Source: Auricularia sp. M13 (Eukaryota; Basidiomycota; Agaricomycetes; Auriculariales; Auriculariaceae). Taken from it: 64,000 nucleotides of DNA. A program made the position numbers and the translations under genes. The stretch covers positions 1,302,001 through 1,366,000 of the forward strand of contig CM073203.1 in assembly GCA_037042915.1 (NCBI GenBank), in the 5' to 3' direction. The notes under the pieces were generated by a model, which saw only the letters and a list, made by a program, of their open reading frames with translations, searched no databases and was not told the DNA's origin. This document shows, one piece after another, positions 44,471-54,992 of this stretch. Position 1 is the first letter of the stretch. Each line of letters starts with the position of its first letter.

Positions 44471-46195
44471 ATGTCGAGGATGATCGAGACTCGCCCCGAG
44501 GACGCGTGGTTCAACGAGTCAACACGTCTCCAGGCCGCGGGCCACGACGCCGAGATCTTCCTTCTTAAGAAGGCCGGCATCAGGCGGGCGGAAACCGAGG
44601 TCGACCAGGCAGCCTTGGAGGATTTCGTGTCGCGGGAATACTACCAATCAGGCGCCACCCGCTTCGAGGAGCTGGTGTCGGATCTGCAGGTGCAGGTCCT
44701 TCGTCGGAACTCGGCGGAGAAGACCTTGGAGCAGATCGTCGTGTCGGACAAGGACTCCGCGGTCATGGCGCGCTACAAGGCGGAGGAGCGGAAAAACGCT
44801 GAGGACACGCTCCGCGACGTCAAGGGACTCCTGTCGGAGTACATGGAGGACCTCGACAAGATTGTCGGGATTGTGCGCAAGGATTGGGAGGAGCACGTGA
44901 GTCGGATTTCGGAATCTTGAGCGGTGGTAAGCTGATTTTACGAATAGTTGCCCAAGTTCCGCGCCGACTTCGCAGCGGCGCAGGCGGAGATTGCGGCAGA
45001 AGCAGAGCGGAAGAAGGCGGAGGCGGAGCAGCGGAGGGCGGAGGAGGAGCAGGGAAGCCCAGCAGATGACGCGGGCGAGACCCTTGAGGGCGACAAGCCC
45101 GACGTCGAGGAGCCGCAGGCCGGCGCGGCAGAAGAACAGCACAAGACAGTGTGTGCACAGTGTGCAAGACCATCATGGACGTCAGCAAAGAAGTCGCACT
45201 CACTGCAGCCATGCTCAGAAGTCAAATGACTCTGAGAACACAGGCCACAGCGAGGGGCCTGGGTGCAGGCACGGGCAGTGTGCTCCAGACTGCAGCAGTT
45301 GGAGCAGGGGCGAGGACGACCAGAGTCGTGAAAGCGACGAACACGCATAGCGTGGCCAAAGAGGAAGACACCATGGCGAAGGACGTACTGCAAGTCATCT
45401 TCACGAGTGAAGGAAAGTAGCACAGAGCCAGAGACCTGCTGGATGATGCGAGTAGGCGGGCCCAACCACATGGGAGGGGCGGCGAGGAGGCCCTTGGGGC
45501 GAAGGGCGAGCCTTTCGTAAGTAGTGTCGGCTTTCGGATTTGCGCGTCGGATCTGACACCGGAGTAGCCGACCAAGTGCTCGCGTTGCACTCAGCGCGAC
45601 ATCGAGTGTGTGCGGCGGATTATGAATTCGTCGCGCACCACTAAGAGTTGCTACGCCTGCATCAAGGGCAAAAAAAGTCTGCTCGCACAACCCGGGCAAA
45701 AGGTCGAAGGCGGGTGCAGTTGTGGTGGCGGAAAAGGGCGGAGCAGCGGACGTCGCTCCGAAGCGGAAGAGGAAGGCGGTGAGTGTGGCGGAGGTTACGT
45801 CGGACGACGAGGTGGAGATCGTCGAGACGACGAAGGGTGCGAGGGCGGGTCCGGCGGCGGGTCAGGCGGCGGGCCCCAACTTGGTGGAGGTGCTCCAGTC
45901 GCTTACGACGGCCAACCGGCGCGAGGCGGACAACATGGCGGGCGTCGCGGCGGCTTTGGCGAGGATGGAGCTGTTGGTGAGGAGGATCACGGATGCGATG
46001 GAGCGTCAGGCGGATGCGTTGGAGATCCGCAACGCGATCGCAACAGGCGGGCCGGCGGAGGTGGAAGACGAGAACATCCGCGTCATCTCCAGGGAGCGGT
46101 CGAAATCCGCTCCGCTGGGAACGAAGCGTTCTCATCCCGAGTCCGGCCCAAGCGGACCTCTGCCCAAGAAACCTCGTCCTGACGCAAAGAAATGA
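44471..46195 (+). other. Antisense open blocks in Gypsy A with cysteine cluster
   Basis: A TATATAA box at 44414-44420 precedes an ATG at 44471 by about 50 bases. Open blocks: 44471-44896 (helical and acidic, AEIFLLKKAGIRRAETEVD, YKAEERKNAEDTLRDVKG), 44949-45150 (AEAERKKAEAEQRRAEEEQ) and about 45570-46195 (CSRCTQRDIECV, then CYACIKGKKS, a basic KRKRKAV patch and an Ala/Arg helical stretch, ending PKKPRPDAKK). The first gap has GT...AG edges, consistent with an intron. The CxxC...C...CxxC spacing suggests a zinc-binding, possibly DNA-binding protein. A LINE fragment lies between the blocks. Confidence 0.55.
45155..45560 (-). pseudogene. LINE ORF1 fragment (zinc-knuckle part)
   Basis: On the minus strand an open stretch reads CSNCCSLEHTARACTQAPRC and GLCSQSHLTSEHGCSEC, preceded by SGSVLLSFTREDDLQYVLRH. 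It aligns by eye with the LINE-B ORF1 at 60567-63312 (CDRCCSLDYTARICDKPMRC; GSVILAFLSEADARYAVEH). It is truncated at both ends, has no 3' tail, and comes from a related but different Tad-like LINE. Confidence 0.65.
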
Positions 46196-46518
46196 TCTCG
46201 GAAAACGACTTGGCAACATGTAAAATGTAGATAGCGAAATTTGTTGTAGGAAATGGAAGCAAAGTTAATGGCGGAAAATGAGGTCGGAAATGAAACGAAG
46301 AATAACTTGAAAATGAGTGACTTTGTTGATAACGCATGAGTTTGTCGGAAGTAACTGTGTCGAATTTTGCTGTCGGGAGCGGATGTCGGGATAGGAGCGA
46401 TTTGACTTGAAAGAATGTGGTCGGTATTGTCGGAAATCGAATGAGCGGACTTGAAGGTCGAATAGCGGAAACAAGAGGCGGAAAACGATGAGCGGAATTA
46501 GGAGACGGAAGCGCAACT

Positions 46519-48050
46519 TCAGCGCTGAATGTACGAGAGGAACATCTCGTACGACCCAGGCTGATTGGGGTACTGCTCGTGGAACTCGCGGATTAGGTCG
46601 GGAGAATGTTCGCATTCGGTCGCGGGAAGTTCTTGGACTTCGTCGTCTTCGCCGTCATAGCCTTTCCACTTGACAGTGTACAGGAGCTTGACTCGGCGGT
46701 AGTTATCGATGCGAGACGAGAGGATTTCCGACACCTCGTACTCTGTTTGTCCGTCGACAATGACTGGCGGAGGCGGATCTTGATGCCGACCCTCAATCTC
46801 ATCGGGGAAGAATGGCTCGAGCTGCGAGATGTGGAAGACGGGATGAATAGCGCGGAGATAGTCGGGGAACTCGATGGTGTAGGACTGCGGACCAGGTTGA
46901 GCGATAACCTTGAAAGGACTGAGGAAGCGTTCGGCGATTTTCTTGGTCGGACGAGTAGTCCGAATGTGTTCCGCCAGGACGTAAGTCTTGTCTCCGACCT
47001 TGAGGTTCGGGGGCGGAGCTCGTCGGGCATTGGCGGAAGCGGAATAGCGGGACTGCGCATGCGCAATCTGCTCTTTGAGGGCGGATTGCACTTCGTGGAT
47101 GTCGACAGCGTAGTCGCGCGCACGAGCGGAAGTGATGTCGCGTTCGGGTACACCGTCAGGTTCGGATGATGACCCTTGTTGGCGAAAAACGGAGAAATGC
47201 CCGTCGAATCGTTGGGCGTGTTGTTGTAGGTGAACTCCGCTAGCGGAAGAAGCTCGGACCAGTTGGACTGCTGATAGTTGCAGTAGATGCGGAGATACTG
47301 CTCGAGAGTCTGGTTGATGTGTTCAACTTGTCCGTTCGCCTCAGGATGGTGTCCGGAGGTGAAGCGCATCTTAATGTTGAGCAGAGTTCCGAGGGAGCGG
47401 AGGAAGAAGCGGGAAACAAACTCAGAGCCGCGGTCGGAAGCGACGTCGGACGGGGCTCCGTGCTTGGAGAAGACGTGCATAAGGAAAAGGCGGGCTAGCT
47501 CTTCGGAAGTGATCTCGTCCGTCGTCGGAATGAAGATACCTTGCTTGGAGAGGCGGTCGACAATGACGAGAATAGCGGTGAATCCGTTGGACGCGGGGAG
47601 CTGTTCGATGAAGTCCATGGAGATGGCGTCCCAGGGGCGGTGCGGAATAGGGAGAGGTTGAAGACGTCCGTAAGGCTTGTGACGACGAGGTTCCGTCCGC
47701 AATTGACGCAGGACTGAACGTACTTCCGAATGTAGAGACGGAGATCGGGCCAGTAGTATTCGCGGGAAACGATCTTGAGAGTCTTGTTCCGGCCAGGATG
47801 TCCGGCAAGCAGATGATCGTGCTTGTCGCGGAGAATGCGGAGGCGGAGATCCGTCGAGTTCGGAACGTAGATGCGGTTCTTGTAGAGAAGGAAACCGTCG
47901 TCGGATTTCGTCCAATCGTGTTTGTCGTCGGAACCCAGCTCAGAGATAACTTCTTGAGCGAGTTCGTCGGTGTCGTAGGCGGAGCGGATGTCGTTGTGGA
48001 GCGTCTCGGTGTCCATGAGAGCCGCAGCGCAGAGGAAGACTTCCTCAGAG
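46519..48050 (-). pseudogene. Gypsy A integrase and chromodomain region
   Basis: Seen in order: LLAGHPGRNKTLKIVSREYY with CVNCGRN (zinc-binding part), the catalytic core (PWDAISMDFIEQLP, GSEFVSRFF, GHHPEANGQVEHINQTLEQY), KVGDKTYVLAEHIRT, and a chromodomain YEVSEILSSRI...LLYTVKWKGYD near the end. Chromodomains of this class steer integration to marked chromatin. It reads in more than one frame. Confidence 0.8.
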
Positions 48051-48056
48051 TAGGTA

Positions 48057-48919
48057 CAGTGGAGGACATGGAGATTCGAACACCCCGATTTTTTACTCCA
48101 GTAAATTTACAATTCCACAACATTGGGTAGTACCTTCCTCCCACCAATGACATGTGTTGATGACAAGTAGCCAAACTTTAACGTGGTGGTGGATTGATGT
48201 CGATTGCATTACTCTGTCATGAGGTGCAGCAGCAAGACTGATATGACTATATGCGGATTGCACAGCCCGGCAAATTTCATCCAAGCCAGGTAGCACTGAG
48301 ACCTGTTGCGCATTGGTAAATGAGAAGGTACACTACATGAATACACTCAAGGAATCTCATTTGCAGACTGCTTCATGGCTCAGAGCCATGACAACTGTGA
48401 AACACAGAATGCGCAAATTTTGTATACACTCTCAAAGCTCAACTGATTAGCTTCTGGACATGGCACTTGCGGGTCACAATCCATGTCTATATATCTCGTT
48501 GTTTGCAAGGTATCATGACCTGAGACTCTGTCTAGAGCAGATTGCGTAGTGTTCAAATTTTGCGCAGTCTGTGTTTCACAGGTGTCGTAGCTCTGAGCCA
48601 TGAAGCAGTCTGCAAATGAGATTCCTTGAGTGTATTCATGTAGTGTACCTTCTCATCTACCAATGCGCAACAGGTCTCAGTGCTACCTGGCTTGGATGAA
48701 ATTTGCCGGGCTGTGCAATCCGCATATAGTCATATCAGTCTTGCTGCTGCACCTCATGACAGAGTAATGCAATCGACATGAATCCACCACCACGTTAAAG
48801 CTTGGCTACTTGTCATCAACACATGTCATTGGTGGGAGGAAGGTACTACCCAATGTTGTGGAATTGTAAATTTACTGGAGTAAAAAATCGGGGTGTTCGA
48901 ATCTCCATGTCCTCCACTG
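48057..48919. mobile_element. 863-bp palindromic TA-flanked element, copy 3
   Basis: Same ends, length and near-identical sequence to copies 1 and 2, flanked by TA at 48055-48056 and 48920-48921. Inserted in Gypsy A between the RNase H and integrase regions. Confidence 0.9.
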
Positions 48920-48921
48920 TA

Positions 48922-49761
48922 GCGCGTAAAGAAGCGGAAAGTTGGTCGGAAGTGAAAACAGGGCGGAAATTCTGCGGATTAGCACCGGCATAGCCGCTAT
49001 CCCCCCTTTTAAGATAGACGTCGTAACGGCGGGTTAGAGCATCGGGCTTCCCACCAAGACGACCGGGGCGGAAGCGGATTAGGAGGTTGAAAGCAGAAAG
49101 GAACTCCAACCAGCGGGCTTGACGTCGGGTTAACATCTTGGTAGTACTGAAATACTCCAAGTTCTTGTGATCGGTTACGACGTCTATTGGGACTTCAGCG
49201 CCTTCAAGGTAATGTCGCCAGATCTGGAAGGACTCGAAGATGGCGAGAAGCTCCTTGTCGTGCGTGTCATAGTTCAATTCCGTCGCCGTGAGCGTGCGGG
49301 AATGGAAAGCCACAGGGTGGACTGTTCCGTCCGGTAGGACGTGCGAGAAAATGGCGGCAATAGCGTAATCCGACGCATCGGTCTCAACAACGCGCGGAAG
49401 AGTCGGATCGAAGTGGTGGAAAACGGGAGCCTTGGTGAAGGCAGATTTGAGCGTCTCGAAAGACAGCTTGCAGGCAGCGTCGAAGTTCCAGTGGGCGGAT
49501 TTGCGGGTTAGACGCGTAAGCGGAACGACGATGTCGGAATAGCCGTGAACAAAACGGCGGTAAAAGTTGGCGAAGCCGAGGAACGACTGGATGTCGCGGA
49601 CGTTGCGCGGCTGAGGCCACTCGAGGATGGTGGTGACCTTCTTTGGATCCATGGAGATGCCGTCAGTTCCGATGATGTAGCCGAGGAACTCAATCTTTTC
49701 CGCGTGGAACTCGCACTTCTCCGGCTTGCAGTAGAGGTCGTGCTGGCGGAGTCGGCCGGGA
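48922..49761 (-). pseudogene. Gypsy A reverse transcriptase end and RNase H
   Basis: Seen: MDPKKVTTILEWPQPRNV, SFLGFANFYRRFVHGYS (RT thumb and connection), then RNase H with VVETDASDYAIAAIFS, YDTHDKELLAIFESFQIWR, VVTDHKNLEYF and PDALTRR. Bounded by the palindromic element on the left and by LINE-B on the right. Confidence 0.8.
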
Positions 49762-52700
49762 GAGAGAGAGAGAGAAATTCTTGAATTTTAGACAGCGTAA
49801 GCAGGCTACAAATACAGAGCCAAGACGCTGTGGTCTGTACAAAGTACATTCCAATGGGTCAACATGGGGCAGGCAAGGGGGGGTCGTAACAGGGGTGTAG
49901 AGGGATCTAGTGCAAACTGGTGTGGATTCTGGGTGTAACAAAGTTGTGAGCGCAGTTCCATAGGGGTATAGGGGCATAGGGGCATAGAATAAATAAAAAT
50001 ATACAAACATACCATAACTTCATGCGCCTCATCAGCACATGAAGTGACCAGCTCGCCAATAAGCAAGCAGATGTTAGCAAGTAAGCAGCTACATATGGCC
50101 CTTTAGGGCCACTGTGGGTGTATCTCTTGAGACACTCAAGAAAAGTATCTTAGAGACTGATAGAGGGTAGAGGGCAGAGTCTGGATGGGTGGGGCTGTAG
50201 CCTACAGACAAAGGCACACCGCAACATGGTCAAAGCCATGTGGAGCCACGGCGCAGCTCATGGTCCTCCCAACCCATTGTATGAATGGTTAAGGGTCCTG
50301 CGGCGGTGGCTCACCAGTTTTGGTGAACGCACCCGACGAGTGGATGAATTTGGCCAAGGCAGAGATGCCCTTGCGCGTACTGAGTAGCGCATGCGTCCCA
50401 AGCAGGTCAGGCTTGAAGGAGGCAAAGTGGTGATAGTGCTCGTCATGGCGCTCGCAATCTCTAAGGATGTGATCGCGTGTCTGCAAGTGGTGTCCACAAG
50501 GGCAAGTCACATCTTCAGTGGGAACATGGCGCTGATAGTACTCGCCCATGAACGCATGTCCAAGGCGGCACTGCATGACCAGTCCATAAAGACGGCGAGG
50601 CAGCTCACCAAAGTGAGGTGGAGGGCGCCTCTTGGGTGGCCCATAGGCTGCCCTGGCATACAAACCCCGAGGAGGTGACTCTGCCCACTCCTCTATCCAA
50701 GTCTCCATGACACGCTCCTTGGCACGTCTTTTGAGGTGGGACACAGTGGCCCATGAGGGACCTTGCATGCGAGCTGCCTCCTTGGCTAACTCATCTGCAC
50801 GCTCATTGCCCCTTATGCCAATATGGCTGGGGACCCAAGAGATGGTCACCTCATGAGACGCATCAGCAGCAAGGAAGTCACGAGCATGCTCGCAGAAAGA
50901 AATGGAAAACTGCTGGGCAGAAGCAGGACGCTCCTTGACAATGGCCTCAACAGCTGAAGAGTTGTCAGCAAAGAAGTGAAGGTGGGAGGCCGAGCCCATG
51001 GGCAAGTCCATGTAATGGGCAACATGGTCCATGGCAGCAGAGAGGGCATGCATCTCAGCATCATAGACCTCAGCCTGGGACCCCATAGGGATGCGACCGC
51101 AGGACTGCTCCTGACCCTCCAGGTAGGTCACAAAAGCTGCACCAGTCCTGCGACCAGTTGGAGTGTCTAAAAGGGAACCATCAGTGTAGATTAGCAGGTT
51201 TGCAGAGCTGAGTTCCAGCATCTGCACAAGTCTGACATGGGACTCTGCAGCATCAGCTTTGCTCACACCCTTTTGCACAGGCCTGAGGTGGATGCGACCC
51301 GGAAAAGCTGCAAGCAGAGAAATGGCCCATGGGGCAATGTGGAAGGGCTCAATGCGCTCATTGCCAGGTGAGGTGAGCTTGGCAAGGTAGCGAAGAGAGG
51401 AGCGAGTTTGACCACGTTTGTGCATCACTGGTGGCTTCTCCATTGGAGACTGGTGCCAGGCAGGGTGCAGGCGCTGCAAGACAGGACTGCAAGGCCCCAA
51501 CTTGTGCAGGCGAGCAGCAGCAAGGTCATCGGCCTTGTCTAATACCAAGTGTATAGGAGGAATAGCTGCCTCCAACTCAAGAGCATAAATGGGCGAAGTC
51601 TTGAAGACAGCACAGATCATGCGCAGACACAAGTTCTGCACACGCATGAGCTTCTCAGCTTGCCATGCCCTTTGCATCCACCATACTGGTGAAGCATAGA
51701 GGAGAATGGGGAGAATGCAGGAGATGTACAGCCTGCGCATGTGTCCCTGGTGGAGACCACGCACAGTGTTGGCCAGCATGCGCAATCCCATGGCTGCCTT
51801 GCGCGCCTTGGCACAGGCCTTGTCCACATGGGCGCGATAGGTCAACTTGGGGTCAAAGAAGATACCCAGCCAGCGTACAACTGGGAGAGGGTGCAGGCGA
51901 GCAACCTGGCCCTGTGCATCAGTGTAGGCCATGGCCAAGTCATCATTGGCAGCAATGTCAGCAAAGGAGCCATCCTTGCGACGCCAGGTGTGGTGCATAA
52001 GCTCACACTTGTCTAGGTCAGGCTGAAGACCTGCCAGGTTGAACCACTCCCGAATAATGCAGAAGCAGAAGCGCAGCTCAGCAGTGTTCAGCTCCAGGCT
52101 GTCAGAGTGCACAGTGCATCTCCCATCATCCACATAGAGGAAGAGGGTGGGTGACACAAATGTGGGATTGAGCTGGCGCATCTCTGCCTCGCGAGCAGCT
52201 CGCCTCTGCTGCATGAACTCAATGAGCCCAGTAGAGTAGAAGGCAGAGAGGATGCCAGAGACTGGAGAGCCCTGAGGCACTCCATTCTCAACTGGCTTAC
52301 AGCTGCTGACTCTACCATCCAGGCAGATGGATGCCTCTCTGTCCTGCAAGAAGGATGCAACCCACTGCACAATGGGCAGAGGCACACGCTTCTCTCGCAA
52401 GACCAGCAGGAGACGCTGGTGGTTGACAAAGTCAAAGTAGCCCTTGATGTCAAAGGTCAGGGAACTAGTCACCAAACCCTTGTCACGAGCAGTCTGCACA
52501 TCATGAGTGTAGCACAGAGCAGCATCCACAGTGGAGGAAGCAGGCATGGCCCCAAACTGGTTGGGGTGCACAAGACCCATGGCAGATGCCATGTAGGTCA
52601 AGCGCTTTGCCTGAATGCGCTCCAAGACTTTTCCCAAGCAGACAAGCAAGGTAATCAGTCTGTAAGACCTTGGATTAGACCAATCAGTCTTGCCAGCTTT

Positions 52701-53017
52701 CTTGAGCACATATGCAATGGCTCGTCTCCAGCGGCGAGGGTGGTAGCCCCAAAGAGCACAGCGCGCAATGAGAAGATAGATCTCTTCCTGTGCCACATCC
52801 CAAGCCCAGCGCAACCCAGTGTAGGGAACTCCCTCATCACCAGGCGCTTTCTGGGGGTTAGGCCCAAAGATGCCTTCTCTCACCTCCTCCAGAGTGACCT
52901 CCCTGTAGGGAATGTCTTCTGGGTGTGGTGTGGTCAGGTCTGGCTCGTCCAGGCCCTCTATGTGAGGAGGGCGCTGGTACAAGGTCTCGCGCAGTGCATC
53001 ACACTTTTCAGCATGAG
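49762..53017 (-). mobile_element. LINE-B copy, 5' truncated, 3256 bp, in Gypsy A
   Basis: A perfect 14-bp duplication GGAGTCGGCCGGGA flanks it (49748-49761 and 53018-53031). The 3' end is at left: after a 3' UTR of about 500 bases the element strand ends AATTTCTCTCTCTC, a TC microsatellite instead of poly(A). The 5' truncation lies within ORF2, before the RT. Long duplications and 5' truncation are usual for target-primed reverse transcription. Sequence identity to 59400-60566 and 63548-64000 is very high, so the family was active recently. Confidence 0.9.
50289..53017 (-). CDS. LINE-B ORF2, 5' truncated: reverse transcriptase and RNase H
   Basis: About 900 codons open from the truncation point to the stop. 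RT motifs: [72 protein letters not shown] and the catalytic FLYVDDGR. Then RNase H with [40 protein letters not shown] and [20 protein letters not shown], and a C-terminal [17 protein letters not shown] knuckle. RNase H here follows RT, the usual order in Tad-like fungal LINEs, in contrast to LINE-A. The endonuclease is missing because of 5' truncation. No internal stop was seen. Confidence 0.9.
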
Positions 53018-54361
53018 GGAGTCGGCCGGGAACTTCGCGGACATGTTCTTCGTGCTTGGACTCGTCGTCGGAATAGATGAGGATGTCATCGAGGTAGACG
53101 ACAACGGTGATGTCGAGTAGGTCGGAAAAGATGTCGTTCATGAAACGTTGGAATGCGGCGGGAGCGTTGGTTAATCCGAAGGGCATGACGAGGTACTCGT
53201 AAGTTCCGTAGCGGGTGCGGAATGCGGTCTTCCACTCATCGCCGGCGGCGATGCGGACATTGGAATATCCGACGCGGAGATCGAGCTTGGTGAACTTCTT
53301 CGCGGTGCGGAGTCGATCCAACGTGGAGGAAATGAGCGGGAGCGGATACTTGTCTTTCCACGTGATCTTGTTGAGTCCGCGGTAGTCGACGCAGAGGTGG
53401 AGCTACCGTCGGCTTTCTTGACGAAGAGGACCGGAGCTCCGCCCGGGGACAAGCTGGAGCCGATATGGCCCTTGGAGAGATTCTCCTGAATGTACTCGCG
53501 GAGCGCAAGTTGCTCAGGCTCCGACAGAGAATAGATCGGACCAGAGGGGAGTGACTTGCCATCCTCCATGTCGATCTTGAGGTCGTATGGGCAGTGTTCC
53601 GGAAGGCGGTTAGATGCCTCTTTGGAGAACACATCCAAGAAGTCGTGATAGGCTTCGGGAATGCCTTCTCCGCTCTCGGACGCCGGGTTAGCGGAGGCGG
53701 ACCGAGCGGAACTAAGCGGGTCTCGAATATAGATGGCGGAAACCATCGAGCCCCGCATGTGGCGGACATAGTCGAAGGCCGCCGCGCCAATAATCTTGAC
53801 GTCGACTCGGGCGGCAGTGGCGCGAAGCGCAGTTTCGTCCATCGGAGGTGTGGGCGGAACAGTTGGCGGAGATGGGTCGGAAGGAGACGCATAAAAACGC
53901 GGGACAGAGTTGCGACTGGAAGAGGATTCCGAGTCGTCCGCAGAGAACCCAAGAGCGAAGTCGTGGGTTGCCGTTGGAGAGATCCGCGTGTTGAACTTGA
54001 TGCGGCCGTTAAACCAGTCAATCCGAGGATTGTAGCGGCGTAGCCAGCGGTGTCCTAACACGGCGGAACACGACGGGTCGAGCTTGGTAAGCAAGAAGTG
54101 GATGATCATCGGGGTTCCGTTCGGAAAATGGACGGGTAGGGTCACAAAGTGGGTTATGAGCCCTTGAGAGGATCCGTCGAACAAGCGCAAGCGGAGCGGG
54201 TGATCGAGCGGAAAGCGCGGAAGTTTATATTGATCAGCAAAGCCAATGTCTAAGAACTGGTCTTCTGATCCAGAGTCAATGAGAGTGCGAAATGTCGGAA
54301 CAGGGTCGGAAGAAAGGGGTATGATGAGTGCGTCTTGCTCGGTGAGTGCGGCGGCATTCAA
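53018..54361 (-). pseudogene. Gypsy A protease and first part of reverse transcriptase
   Basis: The protease active site is LIDSGSEDQFLDIGF, followed by LGHRWLRRYNPRIDW. RT motifs [69 protein letters not shown] and [13 protein letters not shown] are seen up to the LINE-B junction. It reads in more than one frame. Confidence 0.8.
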
Positions 54362-54426
54362 CCGAGTGAATTTACGTCTCTCGGAGTTGACGCAGTCCAG
54401 TCGAGAGACGGCGGCGGGACTGCCGT

Positions 54427-54913
54427 CTAGTTTCCCTGCTTGCCGCCTTCAGCAGAGGTCGGAGCAGCGGAGGACGCGGAAGCGGAAGTCGCGGCAGCGC
54501 GGCCCTTGGTTTCGCGGTTGTGGGCCGCCTTGCGGCACTCGCTGGCCATGTGACCAGATTTTCCGCAGTACATGCAGAGTTTCTCCTTTATGCGCCGTTG
54601 ACGTTCCTCCTCGGTGAGGTTACCGGATTTGTTGAGCTTTCCGGTCAGGTCGGGGGCAGAGGACTTCTTGGAAGACGACGCGTTGGAGGTCGAAGTAGCG
54701 GATTTCGTAGCGGAAGACGAAGACTTGTGCGAAGAGGATTGAGTTGAAGCGGAGGACAACGTAGACGGCTTGGGCTTCTTGTGCTGATGCGAATGGTTCT
54801 TGTCCTTCTTGGTGTCGGAAGACGAGACGGAGGTCGAGCTGTCGGCATTGCGTTTGATGGTGATGCCGGCGTTCCGCTGGTTGCGGTCGATACTGAGAGC
54901 CCAGGACAGTCAC
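54427..54913 (-). pseudogene. Gypsy A gag zinc-knuckle region
   Basis: A Ser/Thr-rich stretch followed by a nucleic-acid-binding knuckle CMYCGKSGHMASEC (CX2CX4HX4C). The gag upstream of this is lost at the truncated right edge of the element, where GGACAGTCACTTACA lies directly against it. Confidence 0.7.
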
Positions 54914-54992
54914 TTACAGCGCCCGGGCCGCTGCCTGCCCGCCGTCTGCCGGACACCGCACGCATGCACGCACGTCCGCTCGCACGGACAGT

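Larger units (their letters stand above)
43656..54913 (-). mobile_element. Gypsy A: Ty3/Gypsy chromodomain element, 5' end truncated
   Basis: Minus strand. Parts from right to left: gag zinc-knuckle region (54427-54913), protease and first part of RT (53032-54361), LINE-B insertion (49762-53017), rest of RT and RNase H (48922-49761), 863-bp palindrome (48057-48919), integrase and chromodomain (46519-48050), antisense open blocks (44471-46195) and 3' LTR (43656-44261). No 5' LTR is seen; the element is lost beyond about 54913. It is broken: two large insertions and several frame breaks. The purine run AAAAGGGGGGAT before the LTR is the polypurine tract, and a second such run lies near 49000. 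Confidence 0.8.

Noticed and set aside
52419-53120. 233-codon plus-strand ORF
   Set aside because: It is the antisense shadow of LINE-B ORF2 and the Gypsy A RT; the same shadow recurs at 59402-60382 opposite LINE-B1.
54899-54920. GGACAGTCACTTACAG next to truncated gag, resembling the end of the TGTAAGTG family
   Set aside because: Only about 15 bases match and the rest of the element is absent; it may be a scar but cannot be called an element.
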